Assembly: GCA_965220305.1 (NCBI GenBank)
Contig: OZ244817.1
Coordinates: forward strand, 2,108,001-2,172,000
Length of the DNA stretch: 64,000 bases
Direction: 5' to 3'
Source: G965220305 sp965220305
Lineage (GTDB): Bacteria; Chloroflexota; Dehalococcoidia; Lucifugimonadales; UBA3495
The position numbers were made by a program, and so were the translations under genes. Numbering within the stretch: the first letter of the stretch is position 1; each line of letters opens with the position of its first letter. The notes beneath the pieces were generated by a model. That model did not search any database. It was not told the DNA's origin and saw only the letters and a list, made by a program, of their open reading frames with translations. Shown here piece after piece: positions 8,058-16,331 of this stretch.

Positions 8058-9486
8058 TACTACAGTTGCAGATTGAAAACGACTAGGATTGGGGCAATCA
8101 ACGGGTGGTGAGGTGAGGCTGTGGCAGTGCATGGGGATGGGGTGGCAGAGGTCGCCCGGTGGGCTGAGGGTATCGACCGGGTACACGAGTGCATTGCGGG
8201 GCGGTTCCGGCGTCCCGAACCACGTCGACGATCGCTGGACTATCTGAAAGGGCTGCTCAGTCCGGTGGAGCGCAAGAACGGCTGGCAACTGGCGGAGCAG
8301 GCCGGGGACGCCACACCCTATGGGGTGCAGCATCTGCTGTCAACCTACATTTGGGACGCGGACCTGGTTCGCGATGATCTCAGGGACTACGTGGTGGAGC
8401 ACCTGGGCGACGCCAACGGGGTGTTGGTGGTGGACGAGACTGGGTTTCTGAAGAAGGGCAACAAGTCTGTGGGGGTGCAGCGTCAGTACAGCGGCACGGC
8501 GGGACGGATCGAGAACTGCCAGATTGGGGTATTCTTGACCTACGCTACTGCCAAGGGGAGGACCCTGCTGGACCGGGAGCTTTACCTGCCTCAGGTGTGG
8601 GCCGATGACCAGGAACGCCGGGAGGAGGCTGGCGTGCCGGAGCAAGTGGCGTTTCGCACCAAGCCGCAACTGGCCCGGCGGATGCTGGAACGGGCGGTGG
8701 AGTCGGGAGTCCCCTTCGGCTGGGCCACCGGGGACGAGGTCTACGGCAATGACCGCAACCTGCGGCTGTGGCTGGAGCGGCGGGACGTTCCTCACGTGCT
8801 GGCCATCAAGAGCAATGAGAAGTTGTGGGCTGGGACGGACCAGGGTCCGCGCCAAGTGCGGGCTGACCGGCTGGCGTCTGGGGTTGAAGAGTCGGGCTGG
8901 GTCCGGCTGAGCGCCGGTGATGGGGCCAAGGGTCCTCGGGTCTACGACTGGGCCTTGGTGGATATTCGGCCCCTGAGAGAACCTGGCAAGGGGTACTGGC
9001 TGCTGGCCCGGCGCAGCGTGGCCAAGCCCGAGGAACTGGCCTACTACGTGTGCTACGGCCCGACGGGAACAGCCCTGGAGGAACTGGTGCGGGTGGCCGG
9101 AACCCGGTGGGCCATTGAGGAATGCTTTGAGGAGGCCAAGGGACAGGTGGGACTGGACCAATACGAGGTGCGCCGGTGGGACGGCTGGTACCGGCACATC
9201 ACCCTGGCGATGCTGGCCCACGCCTACCTGGCGGTGGTACGGCGCCAGGCATCGTCGCCGGGACGTCTGGGAGAAAAGGGGGCTGCCCCAGTTTGGAGGA
9301 AAGGCTGATACCGCTGACGGTGCCCGAGGTTCGGCGGTTACTCTACCGGCTGATATGGAGACACCACCCTACGGACGAATCAGTGCTGCGGTGGTCTCAG
9401 TGGAGACGGCGGCACCAAGCAACGGCCCGGCGCTGTCATTACCGACGCCGCCTGAAACTCCTCACCACATATCTGCAACTGTAGTA
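8058..9486 (+). mobile_element. IS701-family insertion sequence (copy 1) inside a CoA-transferase gene
   Basis: Terminal inverted repeats TACTACAGTTGCAGAT (16 bp, perfect) occur at 8058-8073 and, reversed, at 9471-9486. The target duplication TTAG is at 8054-8057 and 9487-9490, matching the YTAR target typical of IS701. The element is about 1.43 kb and encodes one transposase. Removing the element and one TTAG rejoins the host gene exactly in frame as ...ATARSL/IESADVV.... Confidence 0.92.
8121..9484 (+). CDS. IS701-family transposase with a C-terminal -1 frame change
   Basis: The first frame (8121-9308) encodes about 395 residues of a DDE transposase of the IS701 type: GVLVVDETGFLKKGNKSVGV carries the first Asp, WATGDEVYGND the second, and RWAIEECFEEAKGQVGLDQ the catalytic Glu. 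The conserved C-terminus, LIPLTVPEVRRLLYRLIW and the basic RRRHQATARRCHYRRR, is in the frame one base back and ends at 9484. The switch falls near A-AAG-GGG at 9275-9281. With a -1 shift there the protein would be about 455 residues, the usual family length. It may be programmed frameshifting or a single-base indel; I cannot tell from one copy. Confidence 0.85.
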
Positions 9487-9490
9487 TTAG

Positions 9491-9712
9491 AGAGCGGGCC
9501 GTGGCCAGGTCGTCAGGCTGTTTCAGGTCCAGGGTTATGCTGCGCTTGCCCCGGTTCCAGGTGGCGTTGGCCGGAGTCTGCCAGCTCGGGCCCCCGGGAG
9601 GGTCAACCCTGATGACGTCGGCTCCCTGGTCGGCCAGCAACATTCCGGCTAGTGGGCCGGCAATGTACTGTCCGAAGTCGATTACCCGAATGTGTTCCAG
9701 CGCTCCTGCCAT
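9491..9712 (-). pseudogene. CaiB/BaiF CoA-transferase, N-terminal fragment
   Basis: These 74 codons start at ATG 9712 (MAGALEHIRVIDFGQYIAGP) and contain the family N-terminal signature, including ADVIRVDPPGG and NRGKRSITLDLK. The frame breaks at the IS701 insertion after ATARS. It is the missing 5' end of the gene whose remainder is at 6003-8057. Confidence 0.88.
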
Positions 9713-10082
9713 GTTGGACCTCCCCGTTACCGAGACCGGCGGCTCAATAGATTCAGCGTAGGCTAGCACTACCGTTGGGTGGGGTCAACCGGAGCTGCGC
9801 CGCAGCCTCGTCGTTCTGGTGGGGCGACATCCCTGGATTCCCGCTTTCTCGGGAATGACAGGCGTCCAGGGGTGAAAAGGCGTTTGCCCTGGGGGTGGCA
9901 CCCCAAAATTGACCCTGTAGGTGCGGCTAACTATAATGGGCACAGTTCACAGCAGTAGCGGGTCTTTGCCAACCCCGCCCGCTGCCCGCCGGTTGAGACA
10001 AGTAACAGCGCCGGCTGGGCAGCGTGGCGTAAAAGCGGAAGCCGTGACTGCTAGGTTCGCAGCATACGCAAGGAGGATATTC
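9713..10082. other. Divergent intergenic region
   Basis: It contains one family A palindrome (9832-9860) and the leader of the decarboxylase gene. No further gene is visible. Confidence 0.5.
9832..9860. repeat. Intergenic palindrome, family A
   Basis: CCTGGATTCCCGC and CGGGAATGACA arms flank TTTCT. Same family as 1906 and 23372. Confidence 0.75.
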
Positions 10083-10601
10083 ATGGTTGAACAGCAGGCG
10101 GCGGTACTCAGTCCGGAAACCCTGATAGAAGAGTTCCAGAAGAACGGCGTCACCCATGTGGTGACGATCCCCGACAGCGAGACCAACTACCTGTACGAGT
10201 TGATGAAGGAGCAGCCCTGGCTGGAAATCGTCCCGGCTTCCCGGGAAGGCGAGACCTTCGCCATCGCTTTGGGACTGATTATTGGCGGTAAGAATCCGGT
10301 GTGCCTCATCCAGAACACGGGTATGATGGAGTCCGGTGACTCCATACGGGGCATGGCCCTGGACTCCGGGTTCCCGCTGGTGATGGTGGTGGGGTACCGG
10401 GGTTGGAACCGCCACGGCGTGATAACCGACTCGGTGGCCCGTTACACCGAGCCTTTCCTGAATGCCTACCGCATAAATTATTACCTGGTGGAACAGGATG
10501 CCGACAGCTCCCGAATCTCCGTGGCCTTTGAGGAGGCCCGGAACAGCAAGCGGCCGGTGGCTATCCTGGTGGGCGACGAGTACCACGGCTTCAACCGCTA
10601 G
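10083..10601 (+). CDS. TPP-dependent decarboxylase, alpha (PYR-domain) subunit, sulfopyruvate/phosphonopyruvate decarboxylase type
   Basis: A 172-residue protein corresponding to the N-terminal pyrimidine-binding domain of thiamine-diphosphate decarboxylases. The PYR-domain glutamate that activates the cofactor is visible in SREGETFAIALG. VCLIQNTGMMESGDSI matches the ComD/phosphonopyruvate decarboxylase group. AGGAGG lies before ATG 10083; earlier in-frame codons have no such site. The next gene supplies the TPP-binding domain, so the enzyme is a split heteromer acting on a 2-oxo acid to give an aldehyde. The actual 2-oxo acid is unknown. Confidence 0.8.
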   Translation: MVEQQAAVLSPETLIEEFQKNGVTHVVTIPDSETNYLYELMKEQPWLEIVPASREGETFAIALGLIIGGKNPVCLIQNTGMMESGDSIRGMALDSGFPLVMVVGYRGWNRHGVITDSVARYTEPFLNAYRINYYLVEQDADSSRISVAFEEARNSKRPVAILVGDEYHGFNR

Positions 10602-10720
10602 TCGGGCAGCCATTCGCTAAGAACTACTGTCGCAACAGCGCTCTACCATGGCGTAGTAGGTCATCCGGGAGTAGGGCGCGGAGCAAACTACGAATAATAT
10701 TCAAGCAACGGAGGCAAAGA

Positions 10721-11311
10721 ATGATTCAGTCTGCAGACGTATTCCGAGTATTTCAAGAGCACCGGGGCAACGCCATCGTAATTCCCACCGGCACCTCGGG
10801 CCGGCACTGGCGGGACTACAGCACCAACGAGAACCGGGACCTCAACATGGGCGGAGCGATGGGCCAGACCACCTCGGCGGCCCTGGGACTGGCCCTGGGC
10901 CTGCCCGATGAAAAGGTGGTGTTGTTCGATTCCGAAGGCGCGCTGCTGATGAACCTGGGAATACTGGCTACCATCTCCGGCAAACAACCCAAGAACTTCT
11001 GCCACTTCCTGCTGGACAACGAGTGTTACGCCACCACCGGAGGGCAGCCGGTGCCCAACGCCCAGGACATCAACTATGCCGGCGTGGCCAAGGAAGCCGG
11101 CTACGCCGCGGCCTACAGCTTTGAGGACCTGGAAGAGTTTGCCACCAACGTGGAGCAGATAATGCAGGAGACTGGCCCGGTCTTCGTTGCCATTAAAGTG
11201 GTGCCCGAGATCGAGAACGAGCCCATCGGTATGCGGGAGCGTCGGCCCACCCGCAGCCGGGCGGAGAGCATCGTTGGGCTGCAGTCAGAGTTGGGCGTAA
11301 GCGCCGGTTAA
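10721..11311 (+). CDS. TPP-dependent decarboxylase, beta (PP-domain) subunit
   Basis: A 196-residue protein with the diphosphate-binding domain. The TPP/Mg motif appears as FDSEGALLMNLG followed about 25 residues later by LLDNECYATTGGQP, a variant of GDG-x(25)-NN with SEG in place of GDG. The same form is common in ComE-like subunits. Start at 10721 is preceded by GGAGG. It lies 119 bp after the alpha subunit in the same direction. The convergent neighbour is a D-2-hydroxyacid dehydrogenase, which could handle a related 2-hydroxy/2-oxo acid; that link is inference. Confidence 0.8.
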   Translation: MIQSADVFRVFQEHRGNAIVIPTGTSGRHWRDYSTNENRDLNMGGAMGQTTSAALGLALGLPDEKVVLFDSEGALLMNLGILATISGKQPKNFCHFLLDNECYATTGGQPVPNAQDINYAGVAKEAGYAAAYSFEDLEEFATNVEQIMQETGPVFVAIKVVPEIENEPIGMRERRPTRSRAESIVGLQSELGVSAG

Positions 11312-11343
11312 CCAGTCCAGCCCTTCCCCCAAGCCACCCGTGA

Positions 11344-11371
11344 TTAGGGGCGCAATTGCTTGCGCCCCTAA
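11344..11371 (+). terminator. Bidirectional terminator made of a family D palindrome
   Basis: TTAGGGGCGCA and TGCGCCCCTAA form a perfect 11-bp stem with loop ATTGCT, followed by ATTTTTG. It lies between convergent genes, so it probably ends transcription of the decarboxylase operon. Confidence 0.75.
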
Positions 11372-11395
11372 ATTTTTGCTCCGGGCCGACGCCCC

Positions 11396-12364
11396 CTAAT
11401 ACTCCGGCGTTATCAGCGACTCCGGTTCCTCGCCCCCCAGCACCCGCAGGATGTTGCTGTAGGCGAAGTCGGCGGCCCGCAGGTTGGTCTCGTGGCTGGT
11501 GCCCGCCATGTGGGGCGTAATCACCACGTTGTCCAGGTCAAACAGGGGGTTGTCCACCGGCGTCGGCTCCTCTTCCAGCACGTCAAGCCCGGCCCCGGCA
11601 ATCTGGTTGTCCCGCAGCGCCCGCAGCAACGCTGCCTCGTCCACCACCGGGCCTCGGCAGGCGTTAATCAGGTAGGCCGTGGGCTTCATCATCGCCAACT
11701 CCCGGTCGGAAATCATCCCCCGAGTGCGGCGGTTCAGGGGCACGTGCAGCGACACCAGGTCCGACTCCTGCAACAGTTCCTCGAAGGCAACGGGCCGGGC
11801 GTTCAGGTCTTGCTGCACCTCCTGGGGAATGTCCACCACGTCGTAATAGATGGTGTTGGTGTCGAACCCCTTGAGCCGCTTGGCCACGTTCTTGCCGATG
11901 CGTCCCAGGCCCACGATGCCCACCGTCTTATCGGTGATTTCAAACATGTCCACCCGGGGGATGCCCGCCTTCCACTGCCGTTGCCGCACGGCGCTGTCCC
12001 AGTGCTGCATCGTGCGCTTGGAGATGCCTATCATCAGGGCAATGGTCTGCTCAGACACGGCGATGGCGTTGGCCCCGCCGTTGTTGGAGATGGGAATGCC
12101 CATCTCACCGATGCTCTCGATGTCCAGCCGGTCGTAACCGGCGCTGAGGGTCTGGATGAGCTTGATGTTGGGGCACTGCCGGAGCACGTCCACCGACACG
12201 TTGGAGGAGATGACGGCCTCGGCGTCACGGCACAGGGCGACTTTCTCGTCATCGGGCAGGTTGATGTCCACCAGGACTACCTCCAGGTCGTCCGGGGCCA
12301 GGCTCTGGATGAAGTCGGTACGGCCTCCCAGGGCGGTGATGAAAGCTACTTTGGGTGCGGGCAT
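11396..12364 (-). CDS. D-2-hydroxyacid dehydrogenase (NAD-dependent)
   Basis: A 322-residue protein of the D-isomer-specific 2-hydroxyacid dehydrogenase family. The NAD-binding motif is VGIVGLGRIGKNVAKRL. The catalytic Arg is in NACRGPVVDE, the Glu in LDVLEEEPTP and the His in VITPHMAGTS. TAAGGAG stands before ATG 12364. It interconverts a 2-oxo acid and a D-2-hydroxy acid; members include phosphoglycerate, glyoxylate and hydroxypyruvate reductases, and the substrate cannot be chosen here. Confidence 0.88.
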   Translation of the reverse strand: MPAPKVAFITALGGRTDFIQSLAPDDLEVVLVDINLPDDEKVALCRDAEAVISSNVSVDVLRQCPNIKLIQTLSAGYDRLDIESIGEMGIPISNNGGANAIAVSEQTIALMIGISKRTMQHWDSAVRQRQWKAGIPRVDMFEITDKTVGIVGLGRIGKNVAKRLKGFDTNTIYYDVVDIPQEVQQDLNARPVAFEELLQESDLVSLHVPLNRRTRGMISDRELAMMKPTAYLINACRGPVVDEAALLRALRDNQIAGAGLDVLEEEPTPVDNPLFDLDNVVITPHMAGTSHETNLRAADFAYSNILRVLGGEEPESLITPEY

Positions 12365-12541
12365 TGCCTATTCTCCTTAAGGGTTGTTTGGTCTGCCTGG
12401 GATTATAGCCACCGGAATATTGATGTCAAAGACGGCCCCTTTCCGGGCTTACCCTTCCTCTGGGGAAGTATCGAGGCCCTGCGACTTGGGGGGAGTAACC
12501 GGCGCGATGGCTGTAGTCATTGCTTCACTCCTGCGATAGAT

Positions 12542-12561
12542 GGGGCCGGGCAATCGGCCCC
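12542..12561 (-). terminator. Hairpin after the small coiled-coil gene
   Basis: GGGGCCG and CGGCCCC arms with a 6-nt loop lie just beyond the stop of the minus-strand 89-residue gene. No clear U-run follows, so confidence is limited. Confidence 0.4.
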
Positions 12562-12568
12562 CTGGGGG

Positions 12569-12838
12569 TTATCCCCCCCCGAACAGCCGGATGGCCAGGA
12601 CGCCCACCAAGGAAAGCAAGGCCACGATTACCCCGCCGCCGATGCCCAGGATTGCCAGCGTGAGCCGGTCTATCCGGGTATTGAGCTGGTCTATCCGCAT
12701 GTTAGTTTCCCGGACTTCCTGGCGGACTTCCGCCAGGCCGGTATCCAACCGGCGGCTGAGGTCCTGGATGGCGATGGTCTGTTGGACTGCCTGCCCTTCC
12801 AGCCGCCCCAGCCGGGAATCGTCGGTTTCAGTGGTCAT
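12569..12838 (-). CDS. Small coiled-coil membrane protein (XhlA-like layout)
   Basis: An 89-residue protein. About the first 60 residues are heptad-rich (VQQTIAIQDLSRRLD, RETNMRIDQLNTRID), and the C-terminus is one membrane helix (LAILGIGGGVIVALLSLVGV) ending in RLFGGG. This resembles XhlA-type and other short coiled-coil/tail-anchored proteins; function is unknown. I chose ATG 12838; a TTG two codons upstream is the alternative. A similar layout occurs in the 110-residue protein at 56414. Confidence 0.6.
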   Translation of the reverse strand: MTTETDDSRLGRLEGQAVQQTIAIQDLSRRLDTGLAEVRQEVRETNMRIDQLNTRIDRLTLAILGIGGGVIVALLSLVGVLAIRLFGGG

Positions 12839-13107
12839 TGCCAACCCCCATAAAGTACTTGACCATAATTATACACGCCGGCCCCGGCGTCAGAGGGCAG
12901 GCTCCCAAAGGGCGAAAGGCTGGGGCCGGCCAAAGCGTTCGCCAGGCTGTCGGCGCATTCCTTGTCCGCCCGCTGCGCCTACCCTCTCGTTCCGGGTGGA
13001 AACTGAAAGGCCCTACCCCGCAGCCGTCAGCGACGTTGTTAACGTAGGGGGCATGGTCTATAATTGATACTGCAACGACATCAAACCCCTGAAGAGAAAG
13101 ACAAGCT

Positions 13108-13746
13108 ATGAAGCAGTTACAGGAAGACCTGTGGCAAAGCGCTCTCTACAGTTCAGGCATATTGAATACCCATGCCTATTTCCTGAAGCGACCGGATGGA
13201 AACATACTCTTTTACAACACCGGCAATAACGGTGATTTAAGGGAAATGGAGGAGTTGGGCGGCATCAAGTACCAGCTACTAACCCACCGGGACGAAGCTG
13301 CGCCATCCCTGGTCCGCATCCGGGACCGGTTCGGTTCCAAGTTAGGCTGTAGCGTCCTGGAAGTCCCGGCGGTTAGCAGACATGCTCAGGCCGATATAGC
13401 CTTTGAACCAAAGGACCAGCACCTGGGGGACATCGAAATCATCCACACCCCCGGTCATACCGATGGCAGCATCTGCTTTTTCTACAAGTCGCTCCATGGG
13501 AAATCCTATCTCTTCACCGGCGATACCTTGTTTCAGTGGGATGGGAAGTGGGCAACTTTCGTCATTCCCAATTTCGGCGGCAGCAAAGCATCCCTGGCCA
13601 ACAGCCTGCTGCAACTGCGCGGCCTCCATCCCGACATTGTCATGAGCAGCGGTTTCATCGGCCCGGTGCCCTTCGCGGAAGTAACCGAGGACGAGTGGGT
13701 TCAGGCCATTGATGACAATGTAGCGCGACTGAAGCAAGAGTCCTAG
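13108..13746 (+). CDS. Metallo-beta-lactamase-fold hydrolase with altered metal site
   Basis: A 212-residue MBL-fold protein. The late motifs are clear: HTPGHTDGSICFF (His113, His117) and YLFTGDTLFQWDGKW with the bridging Asp. The first motif, normally HxHxDH, is LTHRDEAAPS (His60, Asp62), so at least two of the usual metal ligands are missing. It may bind one metal or use other ligands, as in some glyoxalase-II-like and DUF4336-like proteins. Substrate is unknown. It is monocistronic. Confidence 0.7.
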   Translation: MKQLQEDLWQSALYSSGILNTHAYFLKRPDGNILFYNTGNNGDLREMEELGGIKYQLLTHRDEAAPSLVRIRDRFGSKLGCSVLEVPAVSRHAQADIAFEPKDQHLGDIEIIHTPGHTDGSICFFYKSLHGKSYLFTGDTLFQWDGKWATFVIPNFGGSKASLANSLLQLRGLHPDIVMSSGFIGPVPFAEVTEDEWVQAIDDNVARLKQES

Positions 13747-13863
13747 ACGCCAGGAATTGGGCGAGGCCGAGTCCTCTCGCATCCCCACCCGCCCATGCGC
13801 TGCATTGACCTGATGACCCCGGAAGTAATACCGGCGGTAAGGGAGTGCTAGTCGGAAAGGGAG

Positions 13864-13885
13864 CGGTGAGGGCGCGCCCTCACCG
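13864..13885 (+). terminator. Self-complementary hairpin between convergent genes
   Basis: CGGTGAGGG and CCCTCACCG form a perfect stem around CGCG, followed by TTATTCC. It sits between the stop codons of the MBL gene and the ABM-domain gene and could serve both. A family A-like palindrome follows at 13885-13912. Confidence 0.5.
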
Positions 13886-13937
13886 TTATTCCGGCGCAGG
13901 CCAGAATTCAGGGGGAAAGGGGGTATCCCCCAACTCC

Positions 13938-14252
13938 TCAATCAGCCTTTGGGCTGAAGCTGTAGCGCACGTCGTAGGTCTTGAACTCCCCGGGTCCCAT
14001 TAGGTATTCCGGGTGCGGCCCAGCGTGGGCTTGCCGAAAGGCGTCGCCGCGTACCCAACCCATGTGGGCCTCTTGGGACTCCCAGTGGGTAACTATTAGG
14101 TACTCCTCCGTTTCCTCTTCCCGGTCCAGCTTCCACATTTCAAACCCCAGGAACCCCGGTTGGTCTTCCACGCCCCCTTGCCGGCGAAAGCGGCCCTCCA
14201 GGTCTTCCCCGTTCCCCTTCTGAATGGTTATCCGGTTGGTAGCGACAAACAT
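13938..14252 (-). CDS. ABM-domain (antibiotic biosynthesis monooxygenase / heme-oxygenase-like) protein
   Basis: A 104-residue ferredoxin-like-fold protein. The HmoA/IsdG pattern is visible: RITIQKGNGEDLEGRF, then GFLGFEMWKLD, then EYLIVTHWESQEAHMGW and the final FRQAHAG. Such dimeric proteins are cofactor-free monooxygenases or heme-degrading enzymes; this one lacks flanking heme-uptake genes. GGAGG is well placed before ATG 14252. It is divergent from trpD. Confidence 0.75.
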   Translation of the reverse strand: MFVATNRITIQKGNGEDLEGRFRRQGGVEDQPGFLGFEMWKLDREEETEEYLIVTHWESQEAHMGWVRGDAFRQAHAGPHPEYLMGPGEFKTYDVRYSFSPKAD

Positions 14253-14399
14253 GTTACCTCCTACGCCATAGCACAAGTCTTTGTCGGGGATTAACGCCTC
14301 TTTACCCCAGTTTACAGCATCCCCCGACACGCTACATAATAGGGCCAACCACCCCAAGACAAAAGGCCCGTCTTGAGCTTGCCGAAAGGAGCTACCCGG

Positions 14400-15431
14400 A
14401 TGATTAGGGAAGCCATCGCCGAATTGGTCGCCGGCAATTCCCTTTCGATGGACGATGCCGCCTCCGTGACCAGAGAGATAATGGAAGGTGAGGCGACGCC
14501 AGCCCAGTTGGGGGCCTACCTGACCGCCCTGAGCATCAAGGGCGAGACTCCGGCGGAAATCGCTGGGATGGCTACCGTTATGCGGGAGAAGGCACTGCGG
14601 GTGAATGTGCCCGGGCCCCTCGTCGACACGGCGGGCACCGGCGGCGACTTCGCCAACACCTTCAACATCTCCACGGCGGCGGCCTTTGTGGCGGCTGGGG
14701 CCGGGTTGAAAGTCGCCAAGCATGGCAACCGGGCAGCCTCCGGCTCCTGCGGCAGCGCCGACGTGCTGGAAGCCCTGGGGGTGAAGATTGACCTGCCCCC
14801 GGAAGGGGTGGAGCAATGCATCAACCAGGTGGGCATGGGTTTCATGTTCGCTCCCGTGTTCCATCCGGCCATGCGCTACGCCGCCCCGGTGCGCCGGGAA
14901 ATCGGCATTCGCACCGTGTTCAACATCCTGGGCCCCCTGACCAACCCGGCGGGGGCACAATCCCAACTGGTGGGGGTGGCCTACGCCGACCTGGGCCAGC
15001 AGATGGCCGAGGTATTGCAGCTACTGGGCACTCGACACGCCCTGGTGGTCCACGGCGAGGACGGACTGGACGAGTTGACCCTGAGCGGCGACACGACCGT
15101 ATGGGAGGTGGCCGACGGAGGGGTGAGCAGTTGGACGGCTCGGGTGCAGGACACCGGGCTGTCCACCGCTCCGGCAGCCGACCTGCGGGGCGGGACCAAG
15201 GAGGAGAACGCCGAGACCATGCGCCGGATTTTCCGGGGAGAAGGGGGGGCCATTCGTGACGCGGTGCTGTTGAACAGCGGCGCGGCGCTGCTGGCGGCCA
15301 ACCGGGTGGGCGACATTCCCCAGGGGGTGGAGATGGCCGCCGAGGTCATCGACACCGGGGCGGCCCTGGCCAAGCTGGAAGCCCTGGCGGAGTTGAGCCA
15401 GCAGTTGGGGGAGGAACTTCCGGGAGAGTAG
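14400..15431 (+). CDS. trpD: Anthranilate phosphoribosyltransferase
   Basis: A 343-residue enzyme that joins anthranilate to PRPP, step two of tryptophan synthesis. The PRPP-binding DTAGTGGDFANTFNIST motif is near residue 79, followed by VAKHGNRAASGSCGSADVLEALG, then the anthranilate-binding FHPAMRYAAPVRREIGIRT and NILGPLTNPAG. AAGGAG precedes ATG 14400, which rules out the upstream in-frame TTG. It is the first gene of the trp cluster; trpE and trpG are not in the window. Confidence 0.96.
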   Translation: MIREAIAELVAGNSLSMDDAASVTREIMEGEATPAQLGAYLTALSIKGETPAEIAGMATVMREKALRVNVPGPLVDTAGTGGDFANTFNISTAAAFVAAGAGLKVAKHGNRAASGSCGSADVLEALGVKIDLPPEGVEQCINQVGMGFMFAPVFHPAMRYAAPVRREIGIRTVFNILGPLTNPAGAQSQLVGVAYADLGQQMAEVLQLLGTRHALVVHGEDGLDELTLSGDTTVWEVADGGVSSWTARVQDTGLSTAPAADLRGGTKEENAETMRRIFRGEGGAIRDAVLLNSGAALLAANRVGDIPQGVEMAAEVIDTGAALAKLEALAELSQQLGEELPGE

Positions 15432-15433
15432 CT

Positions 15434-15712
15434 ATGGCGACAAAGATAAAACAGCCTCACAGGGTGGACGTTAAAAAGGTAAACGCCTGGTTGGATGAGC
15501 ACTGGAAGGGCAAAAGGGCCTGCCCAGTTTGTGACAACAATCTTTGGGGAATGAGCGGAGAAGTTGCCGAGATAAGGTCCTTTCACGGGGGCGCTGTCTT
15601 AGGCAGGGGAGGGGTATACCCTCTCATCTCCGTAAACTGCGAGACCTGTGGCTATACCATGTTGTTCAACGCCCTGGTGGTGGGGATGCTGGAAGGACAG
15701 GCAGAATGGTAG
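15434..15712 (+). CDS. Small zinc-ribbon protein
   Basis: A 92-residue protein, two bases after trpD stop, so co-transcribed. It has two CxxC knuckles, RACPVCDNNLW and VNCETCGYT, 43 residues apart, which should bind one zinc. The C-terminus (MLFNALVVGML) is hydrophobic but too short for a confident membrane helix. I do not recognise a defined family beyond zinc ribbon. Confidence 0.65.
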   Translation: MATKIKQPHRVDVKKVNAWLDEHWKGKRACPVCDNNLWGMSGEVAEIRSFHGGAVLGRGGVYPLISVNCETCGYTMLFNALVVGMLEGQAEW

Positions 15713-15792
15713 ATGGTGGAGCAGCCTCAACAACCGCAAGGTACCCCAATTGAAATCACCGGCCGTATGCTGCCACCCCGGGGCCTGTTTTC

Positions 15793-16116
15793 ATGCCAAT
15801 TTCTCTGGAAGAATGGGATACTCTAATGGGAAAGGTCGCATCTTGCCGGGTGGCCGTCCACCCCTGGTCCATAGCTTACTCGGTTGCTTTCACTTTGGGT
15901 GTCACCGCAGGTCTGTCCATTGCCCCGCTGGCTTTCGCCGAACTGCCTTTGTGGGTATTGACGGTTTACATCGCGCTTTGCGCTGTAGGGTTGGTCTCGG
16001 GGCTTATTCTGGTCGTAGCCGAGAGAGTGTCGGCTCAGAGTCAGCGAGGCCAAATCGATAATCTCATTTCTGATATGGGCAACATCAGGGCTTCATTAAC
16101 TGAATCGACCGGGTAA
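15793..16116 (+). CDS. Small two-helix membrane protein
   Basis: A 107-residue protein with two predicted membrane helices, around residues 25-48 (AYSVAFTLGVTAGLSIAPL) and 51-75 (PLWVLTVYIALCAVGLVSGL), then a polar tail ERVSAQSQRGQIDNLISDMG. No named family. It lies between trpD and trpC on the same strand. Confidence 0.55.
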   Translation: MPISLEEWDTLMGKVASCRVAVHPWSIAYSVAFTLGVTAGLSIAPLAFAELPLWVLTVYIALCAVGLVSGLILVVAERVSAQSQRGQIDNLISDMGNIRASLTESTG

Positions 16117-16123
16117 CGCAGAT

Positions 16124-16330
16124 ATGAATGTCCAATATAGTCCCGACGTGGATATACTTCTGGTACGGCTCTCCGACGAGCCATTTGACTATGCTGAAGA
16201 GACGAATGGGGTAATTGCCCACTTCTCCAGTGAAGGCAAGCCGGTACTGCTGGAAGTCCAGGGAGCCAGGGAATTCCTCCTTAGCTCTATCACTAACCTG
16301 GTAAAATGGGAGGAGGGTAGACTTTCCTAA
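16124..16330 (+). CDS. DUF2283 family protein
   Basis: A 68-residue protein with the DUF2283 pattern: YSPDVDILLVRLSDEP, then VIAHFSSEGKPVLLEVQGA. Members are small beta-rich proteins, often next to toxin-antitoxin or BrnT-like genes, without known activity. Its stop is one base before the trpC ATG, so it is part of the trp transcript. Confidence 0.75.
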   Translation: MNVQYSPDVDILLVRLSDEPFDYAEETNGVIAHFSSEGKPVLLEVQGAREFLLSSITNLVKWEEGRLS

Positions 16331-16331
16331 A

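Noticed and set aside
8058..8333. Extension of the CoA-transferase frame into 8058-8333
   Set aside because: This is antisense to the IS701 element and its inverted repeat, so the host gene really ends at the insertion point.
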